Source of the DNA: Bolinopsis microptera
Taxonomy: Eukaryota; Ctenophora; Tentaculata; Lobata; Bolinopsidae
Direction of reading: 5' to 3'
Assembly: GCF_026151205.1 (NCBI RefSeq)
Contig: NC_087079.1
Span: forward strand, 5,599,230-5,663,229
DNA: 64,000 nucleotides
Below are positions 55,330 to 64,000 of the stretch, in pieces. A program made the position numbers and the translations under genes. Position 1 is the stretch's first letter. Each line of letters opens with the position of its first letter. Below the pieces are notes generated by a model that did not search any database, was not told where the DNA came from, and was given only the letters and a program-made list of their open reading frames with translations.

Positions 55330-57000
55330 CAGGGCTTAAGTTCTGTGGTAAAGTAATGGCTGAACAGTTAACTGTGGTAAACGGTGGTAATCAAACAGCG
55401 TTTCTTAAACAGAGTTTTACTGATTTATATTTTTTTGATAGATTTTCCTACGTGGTTAAACACTGACATCATTTCTTTTCCTGTCCTTCAGTCATAACCA
55501 CTGCTTTATTTTATTGCACTATTTCTTGTAAGTTACTTAACCTTTATTTCTGAAACCCAGAAATTCTTATCAATAATTATAACCATTTAGCTCTACTTGA
55601 AACGATGTACGATCAGTAGTATTAATACTTTTCATACAAGTTATAACAAAATCTTCATGTTATGTATCCTGGGTTTGGACAGGACATTACCCGCTTAAAA
55701 TATTTCCATCGCGATACATAATAACTGAAATATAATATATTTTTCAATAAATTATGCAATCAACAACATTAAATCACCAAACAGTACGGACTCTGGAATG
55801 CTGGACGTTTACAAAAATATCTCCCACAAAAGGAACATGATCTGGTTTATTTCGTCATAAAATATTTCACACCAACCTATCCACTTAGCAACACAGATAT
55901 AAGCATAGAGCTGGAATTCCCATCATTGTAAACTTAATTATGTCGCGTGCAAAATGATATACAAGGATCGCCCCAGTAATTTGTGAAAAGAGCCTAAGGT
56001 TAGGAACTGCAATACAAACAGTGTTAAAATGTACATTGAAAATACACATGTCCGATATTTGGTGATTAGTTATGGCCCTTATCTCTCAAGAAATCAGATG
56101 TGGATTGTTCCTGCTTTAAAAAAAATTTCTTTAGAATTTAAATAGTTGACCAATAATGTCAGGGAATCAAAAACTCGAAGTGAGTGGAGTGACTGGGTTG
56201 TAGTTTAGGCGGGCTTGTTTAAGGACACAAGAAAAATTGTTTTAAGGGGGACTATGCGTTGCAATTAAATTATTTACGAGATTTATTGTTATTCAGTCAG
56301 ACTTTTAACTCAATTCATGGTATCTTTTTATTTTAAATCTGGTCTTTCTTTGCTAACCCACAGACGAAGTTTTTTTGCAAGATACATACATATCACAGCA
56401 GGACATTAGCCACCATGTGATGTTTTAGAATTATGGGCAGAACTGATGAGTGGTTGTTAAAAACTAAGATAACTATAAAAAAATTGTTAAAATGGACAGG
56501 ACAATCTAAAGCTTCCTGGAATAACGTGTTTCTAAACAATTTTCGCATTATTAAAGTGTAAATAAAAAACAAATATTCAGTCTTTTCTACAATTCCATTG
56601 AACGATTACAGTTTAATTGAAGGTAAGGGCAGCTAAAAGCTACAAATAATAAGGCTTACGTTCTTCATTTACCTTGTACTCCGTAATGTACGTTACCCCA
56701 AAACACAATTCAAACTTGAGATTGTAAGTTCACCCTGGAACCCAATTAAACTTTGAGATCGCGTGTGAAAACTTCCATTTAATTCTGGACTGACTGGAGT
56801 ATCTCGGCGAGAAACTCACGTGCAAAGATTAGAAGATATATGTGGTATTTTAAAATATGTAATAGTACTAATCAGGGAGTAAATTACAAGGCTACCCTGC
56901 TTGTAACAGCCTCGGTGGAGTTTTATCCAGTCTTTTACCCAATCCGGCTGCATTACAATAACAGTAGGTTAGTATAGCTTCAGGTAAGAGCCTGATTCTC
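55330..57000. other. No gene recognised
   Basis: I looked on the minus strand for the missing linker/catalytic exons of the asparaginase and found none. About 56960-56880 (minus) has an acceptor-like CTAACCTACTGTTATTGTAA-TGCAG followed by a short open frame (PDWVKDWIKLHRGCYKQG) of unknown meaning. Confidence 0.4.
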
Positions 57001-57024
57001 CTTCTGAGAGAAAACCTCCAGGCG

Positions 57025-57225
57025 AGATAACCGGGTGAGGATGGGTGTTAGTTTCCAAGGTAACACTTAGACAGGTAACACCGTGGACAGATAACACGTG
57101 GACAGATAACCGTGAACAGAGCGGAGATAACCTGGGAGAGGAAGGGAGTAGTTTCCAAGGTAAAACCAGTGACAGTTAACACGTGACAGATAAACACGTG
57201 ACAGGTAACACGTGGACAGCGTAGT
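57025..57225. repeat. Short tandem repeats with GGACAGATAACACGT and a 95-base duplication
   Basis: GAGATAACC.GG..GAGGA-GGG, then AGTTTCCAAGGTAA occurs at 57029 and 57125; between and after are ACAGGTAACAC / GTGGACAGATAACACGTG units. Confidence 0.65.
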
Positions 57226-57849
57226 GATTAACCAATCAGCCTTCCATAGGTTGCAAGCTTTTAAACATAGAATCGCTGTCACGGTGGTCCAAATTTGATA
57301 TGCGTTCATCACCAGAACCTCCCGGTATATGATAGATACACTTCTGGGGTGGACATGACGTGACAGCTTCAGGCGGACGGACCAAATAATGTCTCACATC
57401 GTGTCCTTCATCCAAAAAAAATATACTTAAAAACAGTATTTAAGTCCACCCTCCGGCGCCCAGTAGTCAATATATCGAGACATAAATCTGGGTGGTTCTG
57501 ACGGGGGGGGGGGGGCGTTCTGAGTAAACCCTTAATATGATCCATTGGTGTGCGTGACAATTTTATAGACACTACTTTTTACGACAAGGAACGGGGGAAA
57601 TTTATAAAAACCACTAAAAATAATGTTACCATCAACCTTAAACAGCTCAACACATTTACACTAAATTTTGAAAAATTGTTTCTGCTTAATTTAAACGAGG
57701 GAAACTAAAACTCTTCTTAATTTTATGACAGACATTTCTTCTTAAAATTTGTTGAGAACCCTGTGTTCTTCTTAACTGTCATACCCGAAGCGCTCCAAAA
57801 CACGTCACATTTCACCTGATCATGCGCTCAGGCGTTACCGCTGCTGTCG

Positions 57850-58187
57850 TGACTCATCAAACCAAACATCCTTTGCTGGCCCCATTATACGGAGGGTGCG
57901 GACAGGTTTTGATTGTCAAGGTGGCACCTCGCACTGTCGGACGGTTACAAACTGGCGAGGAAACCAAATCCACAGTCCGTAATTGTTGACTAATATCTGC
58001 CTGCTTGGCCAGTCCACTCTCTCCAGCTGTAGGCGTCAGTATCGTTGATCTGGCAACACCAGGAGGCAGGTCCAAGGGCACATGGAGGAGAACCGGTTAC
58101 ACCGTCGGGGGTACTCAAGCTCTTCAGTTTATTTGGTGGGTATGGCTTAGTAAATCAAGGCAAAACAAAACAGCCGAGCAGTTTCAT
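57850..58187 (-). pseudogene. Secreted cysteine-rich family, fourth paralog, frameshifted
   Basis: Reading from the ATG at 58187, MKLLGC appears, followed by a stop-containing segment, then LSTPDGV-TGSPPCAL, DTDAYSWREW, and in another frame SSPVCN, PTVRG and CPHPP. The order matches the secreted family (TPDGV-G-PPCA ... CGFVS-PV ... C-PS). At least three frameshifts. It has no counterpart next to the left arm, so it lies just inside the spacer. Either a pseudogene or an indel-laden sequence. Confidence 0.65.
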
Positions 58188-58832
58188 CTTGAAATTTGCT
58201 AGAAAAGTAAGTCCCATTTCTGGTTGTTATTCCTAATATTATATATTATAATATATGCGCTAAAAAAAGTTAACCAGATGATATTCGATTTCAGCACGAC
58301 CGAATATATTATGTTAAATCAATTTAAGTCGAAGTTGGCTTATTTACAAGCTGTTTTGTGGCACAGGGCCAGCTGTCTGGAGAATTCAATTATTTTACTC
58401 TAATTTATATGAATTTTTCAAACAGTGTCTGAAAAAATATTTTGAAGGGCATCCTGCTATCTTGTTCAGCTGTTGGGTGCTAATTGTAAGATATGATAAG
58501 GGTGGGGAAGGGGGGGGGGGAGGCGCGAGGGTAGGTAATGAGTTAATGTCAGCTCTCTTAGGAGTCAGTATTTACAGATGACCATTCTTGTTCGAGCTCG
58601 AAATTCTTGTTTAAACAAGCTAATACCTCTAGAATTGGGGTGATTGTTTGATTTTCCATTGGTAAACCAACTGTAGTTCTAGGGACAGGATGTTACTAGT
58701 TTATTTTTTTTAAATAAATGCTTAAGTGCACGGAACAATAATTAAAAAACATGTATTGAGGTTACAAGATAAAAATCCATTTTAAATTTAACAACTTTTA
58801 AAGTAACTAGTATATAATCCCGCATTTTCTTT

Positions 58833-59250
58833 TCAACAGTTGTAAGCCGGTTTGCAGTCAGTACACGCCACAGTGTCACTCACCATTTGACCTGGGTGTT
58901 GCGTTTTCCCCACCGCAGATACATACAAACATTGCGCTGTCGGCACCAATTAAGCTGATGGAGGGACAGTTAATAATATAGTGAGATCCTCTGACTGAAA
59001 GTTTACTTCAGGTACGGAGACAAAAAATCCACTCTTTAATTGTAGCAATTCTTGAGTGCTTTATGTCAGCTTATTCTTTCGCTCATCAGTAGCCCACCAC
59101 TTTCGCTGTATCTTGACTCGCCAGAGGAAGGTAGGGCACAGGGTTGCAGGGGACCTGTTTGACCCTTGGAAGATTCAATATCTTCAGTTCACTCGAGAGG
59201 TGTGGCTAATATCCTCACAGTGGGGACCAAGGACATCCGATTAGTTTCAT
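58833..59250 (-). pseudogene. Right-arm copy of secreted protein 3
   Basis: Inverted relative of 41609-42013. Start ATG at 59250 (GAAGATGAAACTAATCGGAT), end GTTGAAAAG at 58833. Cysteine-containing segments are recognisable but in shifted frames. Confidence 0.85.
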
Positions 59251-59324
59251 CTTCAAAACGATTGATAAACGCTACTAAAAAACAAATTATTTGAGTTTTA
59301 AAAGATAATGATGTTTTTTAGAGA

Positions 59325-59345
59325 TAAGTTAAACCCTTTATATCC
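59325..59345 (-). promoter_or_regulatory. TATA-like box of right-arm copy 3
   Basis: On the minus strand GGAATGGATATAAAGGGTTT keeps the ATATAAAG box present before the intact copy 3 at about 41518. Confidence 0.5.
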
Positions 59346-60367
59346 ATTCCTAACTCCCCTAACATAAAATGCGTCTAGACCGTAAAAAATTTACAGATGG
59401 CTCAAATCTTATTAGTGACCTAAATAGTCAAGTCTCTTGTCAGTAACTCAACATTGCGGCATGCGGTCATTTAAAATTTCAAGGTCTATTTATATTCCAG
59501 CTCATAAAAATGGAGAAATTTAAATTTTTGGTGTCAAGCTTATCAAAATGAATATCTTAATTTTGGATGGTTGATTTAAACAGAATGATCGTTCTTTGCA
59601 CTGGATACTGAGCCAGCTCCATTTTGATAAAAGGGGACTTTAACTTGCTTAAGTTAGAAAGAGATAAAACTTAAGTTCTAATTTTAGTAGGATTTACTCC
59701 AAATTTTTACCGCTTGATTCATTTTCAACATGAACCGCGGAGTCTTTAATAGGTAGTTAAAGCTGCTTCATAAAAGGTGCTACAAAGGTGTTACAAAAGG
59801 TTTTACAAAGTCAAAAACGCATGTTAAAAGGTGTTATAAAAGTTTATAAAAGATGTTATAAAAGATTGTTATAAAAACAGATGTTATAAACGTTTATAAT
59901 GATAGGTGTTACAAACGATGTAAAAGGCCTTTTTGATACTATATGCGCTAAGAAAAATTAGAAGCAGACAATTATTCATTTCTAGACGGAAGGTCAAGAG
60001 AAGTGGTAAAATTAATTAAAAGTCGGAGGTTGTTCTTGATGGAAGTAGTTTACTGGGCGAGCTAATTGTTAAACTTGGGACGTGGGAAGAATATCTGCTA
60101 AATAATTTGGATTGGGGAGGGGATTATCGTTGCGAAGTACTGTACTACTCACGAAGTACTGTACACGATGTTTTTCAAACCCACGAGTCAGAGAGCACAG
60201 TCAACTGACGGCTCCCAAAATAAGATATTGTAACGATCTTATTCTCTTTGTGAAGCTTAAAGGTTTGTGACAAAACGAAGAACAACATCTGAGATTTAAC
60301 TAAAATTAGCATCTTTATAAAAGCAAACACCTAATTCATTTCATTATCTCTTCCGTTCTCATTCTTT

Positions 60368-60812
60368 TCAACTGTTGTACCCTGCTGCAATTCCAATAAA
60401 AATCGTCCCAATTTGTTGTTAACCATTTGGCGGGGTGTTGCCTTCATTCCACCGCATGTACATAAAAATACCAAACTGTTCGTACTAAGCACGTTCCGTA
60501 TGTAGATAGAAGGGAACAGGCTGTTATACCACCCATGGTTAGCAGTAACAACTGGTATAGATACAAAATCCACATCCAGCAAAAAGTTAATCCGTCTGTA
60601 ACGTGTTTTCCCTTAATAATTACATCATCTGTAGTGTTCGTAAATGTCGCCTGTATCAGTGTACCGCGCGGACACCAGAACAAGTCATTGACAGGGTGGG
60701 GGAACCAGCTACCCACCGTCAGGAGTATTTAAAAAACGTCTTCAACCTCACTAGAGTAGGGTTGGCTAAAACTATCCACGATAACAAGAAAACTTTAGAA
60801 GGCTTCATTCAT
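60368..60812 (-). pseudogene. Right-arm copy of secreted protein 2
   Basis: Inverted relative of 40113-40526. Pieces such as DFVSIPVVTA, FPSIYIRNVLSTNS and RQMVNNK are readable, each broken by a one-base insertion; the region with the terminal CDVYW is shifted. Confidence 0.88.
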
Positions 60813-61124
60813 AGAAAGGGTTGGGACCAATGGACACGTTGCTTAAAGACACAAACATTGTTCACCCTTCAGAGCTAGTGGTGATTTTAAATGATCGGTC
60901 AACCTATATGTTCCCCTCGAAACAGTGCTTATTAAATTAAGTGGTAGTAGTAACATGGTTTTATTTGACAGGTTGGCCAATTTAAACCGGCTAAATTGGA
61001 CGAATTTGATGGTCAGCACTAAACAGCTGTGGAAATGGAAAATTCTGCTCTGTAAATCTTCTTAAATTTCTTCAATACAAAATTACTAAAAACGTAAATA
61101 TATTACCCTTTTATCCGCGAGAAA

Positions 61125-61953
61125 CTTGACTGCTTAAAAGTGCAGTTCCTGGAGTCGTAATCTTCATCGCGCGTCACAGTCATCCACTGTCAGTTTCTTC
61201 TGCTGAATTTCCTCTGGCATATCCTGAGTAAAATGGCCAGCTTCAGATTGGGGGGCCAGAAAATTTGTACCAATGAAGATAGTCCAGTCTGCATCGAGCT
61301 ATTGGGTAGTACGAGGACTGCATTGACCCTTTGTCATTGTTTGTGTCAGCTGAGATCAGGGACAGATAGATATCTGTTCGGGGATTATTTCAAAGTTGGG
61401 TTCTTCGGTGGGCTATCAATTCTTGCAGATGTGTGCTTCTCCGATTTTAATGGAGTTACTTATTGAGAGCAACGGCCAAGTATTCCTACATTCTCTTGGA
61501 CTAACTGATCAATATAACGAATGTCTCTCCTTACCTCTTGCGTCCTGGCTGATCAAAAATTTCCGCCATCAATATCGAAGTTTAAACTGCGATGAATCTT
61601 GGATTTCACCAGTAACCCCTATCAGTATTTGGAATTGAATCCGGTTCAGTTTCACCCCATATTTGTCACCGACTACGCTCGTTTTGCACTATCGAAGTCG
61701 TACAAGAAATTGGAAATCTTCATTGCAAAGGCTCCGAACAAAATCTGTGTATGCTTAGTCTTACGTCTATCAGGTCTCCGTCGAATCCGTAATCTCATTT
61801 CATGAAAAGTTCTTTTCTTTGTTTCAGGATCAGGTATTTTATTTTAAACTCGTAATAAACTTCCGTCCAGGCCATATGGAAATGAACGGTTGCTTTCTTG
61901 AATTATAACCTTTGTGTTGTTAGGACAGTTTCCTTCTGGCACAGGGACACCAT
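61125..61953 (-). pseudogene. Right-arm copy of the THAP exon
   Basis: Inverted relative of 39000-39827, starting at the ATG at 61953. The zinc-finger segment and acidic tail are recognisable at the DNA level, but many indels break the frame. Confidence 0.8.
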
Positions 61954-62112
61954 AGTTCTCGTTAGCTGTTATCACAGAATTTGGAGTTGATAAACTAAAT
62001 AGCCCATTATTTTTATGACTCGTGTATGGTTAGTTTTAGTTGGGCGCTGAATTACTTGTTAATTGATAATATCTTTTTAGCTCGAGTAATTCGACAATTC
62101 TTAATTAGAGTA

Positions 62113-62835
62113 ATGGATTTTGATCCCGAAGACAAAACAGTTGGAATTGGGACGACTGATTCGGGAAAATAGTGAAAACGGAAGACTACTGCTAGATTGT
62201 GATAGAATAGGAGCAACCGAAAATAACTATTCGGGATAATAAGCGCCGATCCAAATGGCCAGCTAGTGCTATAGCAACGATGATGAGCCGCGACACGTAG
62301 GCTTAATTGACTATGAAAGTGAATGAAGGGCAGAAACAACAATCGGATTCAGAAACTCAGAACTGGCATTTCAAGACTTGATAAAGATGTCTTGACTTTG
62401 GTGTAATGCGGTAACTGCAAAAACTTATGGAATCAGACTTGGGAGTGCTACTTTTGCAAGGGAGAGCACTATAAAATAAATTTACCGACTTCCTGCTGTC
62501 GAGAAAAGAGCGGACGTGTGTAACGGAACTGCCCATTTTCAAGAAAAAAAAAAACTGTTGAAGAACAAAACATGTTCTTGAAACTACAAGGGAGTGGCAT
62601 AGAACAGTGAGCAGGGACAGTGAGGGCACGATCAAACAGGAGGGGTACAGATTTATCGCATAATACGACTTTCCTGCAGATGTGCACCTTACGGATTTTG
62701 TGGGGAAAAGGAGACGTTATGTGGTGCATCCTGTGTGGTTTCACGTATTTCGTGCTCTGTTTTCCATCAACCGAATGGAAAAATCACACAGACTTTGTGC
62801 CAGGGTACATTGATTCAAGGAATATGGAGTTCCGT
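62113..62835 (+). pseudogene. Right-arm copy of the P2X7-ballast gene
   Basis: Inverted relative of 38847-38170, starting ATGGATTTTGATCCCGAAGA. Frames shift repeatedly; the cysteine-rich and GKGRRYV segments remain only as DNA similarity. One run of 12 A (62542-62553) replaces a run of 3-4 in the left arm. Confidence 0.8.
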
Positions 62836-63582
62836 AAGACGTAAGTTCTAAGTCTTAAAGCCCTCTTTAATAACTTGTGCCATAATGGCAGCCACACGAA
62901 ATTTCTCAATCCACACTTTTTATTCAAATATTACCTTAATATTGATATCATGTGACATTTTATGAGAATTTAAAATCTTCATTCTCAATGCTTTGTTCTA
63001 TCAAAGGGTTAGGTAACGCGTATCAAACAGCAATTACAAAGTCAAACAAACCAAATAAAACAAGCAGACTGGCTACAATAGGAAATCAACGTGCATCTCT
63101 CGCCCCCTGCCTCTCACAGGGGGCGGCGCTCGCGTATGATCTAAATTTTAGTGTTTAGGTGATATTCTTGGGGTGTGAAGATGCTATGAGTTTCGTTCTT
63201 TGGTGTTAATTACAGGGGTGGTGGGTCCTCATAGAATTTCTAGGAGTGGCTACTCATTACTGTTAACAAAGTCAAAATTCTAAATAACTCGTCCTTTAAG
63301 TTAAAAAAACGTATGATATTTTTGAGATTATTATATGTTAAATGCCTAATTCAAATCTGACGTAGCCAGATAATTAAGTTTACTGGGGCGAGGGCTAATT
63401 GTTAACCTCAGACGTGGAATAATATCTGTTAAAATAAGATATTGTAACGAATATTATCTGTCTTGTTAGCTTCAAGTTTGTGACAAACGAAGAAAACAAT
63501 CTGAGATTTAGAAAATAAAAATTCGGCATCTTTAAAAAAGAAAACACTAAATTCATATCGTTATCTCTTCCTTCTCATCTTA

Positions 63583-63983
63583 TAACAGTTGTACCCTGTG
63601 CCAAGACAAATATAAAGTCACAATTTGTTGTTTAAACATTAGGCTGGGGTTTGCCTCTTCCACCGAGTGTACATAAAACAAACTGTTCGTATAAAAAACA
63701 ATTCCCGTATGTAGATAGGAAGGACACATGTCAACTTACAACCCATGGTCAGCAGCTAACAAAATGGTATAGATACAAATCCAGACTCTGCCACAGTTTT
63801 TATACGTCTGTACGTGTTCCTTTTCCATTATTATCCATCTGTTGTAGGTGTGTCGCGCGACACCAGAAACAAGTAATTGCACGGGTGGGGGGCCAGCTTA
63901 CCACCGTCAGGAGTATTTTAAAAGCTTCAGCTCACTCAGAGTGGGGTTAGTAAAATTAAACAGAAAATTAAGCAGCTTATCAT
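63583..63983 (-). pseudogene. Right-arm copy of secreted protein 1
   Basis: Inverted relative of 37075-37458, from the ATG at 63983 to the terminal AACTGTTATAAG at 63583. Many one-base insertions and deletions. The arm continues to the window edge. Confidence 0.85.
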
Positions 63984-64000
63984 AAAACATAGTTGGAACA

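Larger units (their letters stand above)
58425..64000. repeat. Right arm of the inverted duplication, indel-rich
   Basis: Reverse-complement relative of 37060-42420 over its whole length, with feature order mirrored, and reaching the window end. Differences are mostly single-base insertions (for example GTGGAATGAAGGCAAC for GTGGAAGAGGCAAC, and AATTGGGACGATTTTTATTGG for AATGTGACGTTTATTGG), so all coding frames are broken. Confidence 0.95.

Noticed and set aside
56980-57000. CTTACCTG resembling the 5' end of U1 snRNA
   Set aside because: Only eight bases match and no U1 stem-loops or Sm site follow.

Overview
This window is eukaryotic, AT-rich, intron-bearing and dominated by mobile elements. 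The mix of residents suggests an early-branching invertebrate, most likely a cnidarian: a CR1/L2-type non-LTR retrotransposon with an esterase ORF1, a Penelope-like element with a GIY-YIG domain, a Polinton/Maverick relic, hAT-type MITEs, a stand-alone P2X7-ballast-domain gene beside a THAP gene, a rhodopsin-type GPCR, and a metazoan ASPG-type asparaginase with ankyrin repeats. The species cannot be named from the sequence.

Layout. 1-4.2 kb: nearly full-length CR1/L2-like element (+). 4.2-5.7 kb: 3' end of a second retroelement on the minus strand. 6-8 kb: nested inverted-repeat (DNA transposon) debris. 8.2-20.8 kb: mostly gene-poor, with degenerate interspersed repeats (10-13.6 kb), a hAT-like MITE (15.8-16.6 kb) and a dead reverse transcriptase (18.1-18.8 kb). 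20.8-22.6 kb: six exons of the catalytic half of an L-asparaginase (+), with good splice sites but many one-base indels. 23.1-23.5 kb: an almost perfect 380-bp palindrome. 24.0-29.1 kb: two exons of a GPCR (-) whose intron is filled with about 43 tandem copies of the acceptor plus the start of exon 2. 30-31.7 kb: a 45-bp tandem array attached to an inverted-repeat element. 32.5 kb: a textbook hAT MITE with perfect TSDs. 33.4 kb: one further asparaginase exon (+), followed by a Penelope-like element (-).

37.06-42.4 kb and 58.4-64.0 kb are the two arms of a large inverted duplication. Each arm carries three small secreted cysteine-rich protein genes, a P2X7-ballast gene and a THAP exon. The left arm is intact; the right arm is riddled with one-base indels. 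The 16-kb spacer holds a decayed Polinton (42.8-46.3 kb, perhaps further) and the ankyrin-repeat C-terminal exons of the asparaginase, on the MINUS strand (52.2-55.3 kb).

The main interpretation: the asparaginase is split into a plus-strand N-terminal half and a minus-strand C-terminal half, and the minus-strand half lies exactly inside a segment flanked by inverted repeats. Flipping the segment would restore a collinear gene. This is either an inversion (possibly polymorphic) mediated by the repeats, or an assembly error at the repeats. A second notable structure is the GPCR intron array, in which every unit carries a reusable splice-acceptor/donor-like junction.
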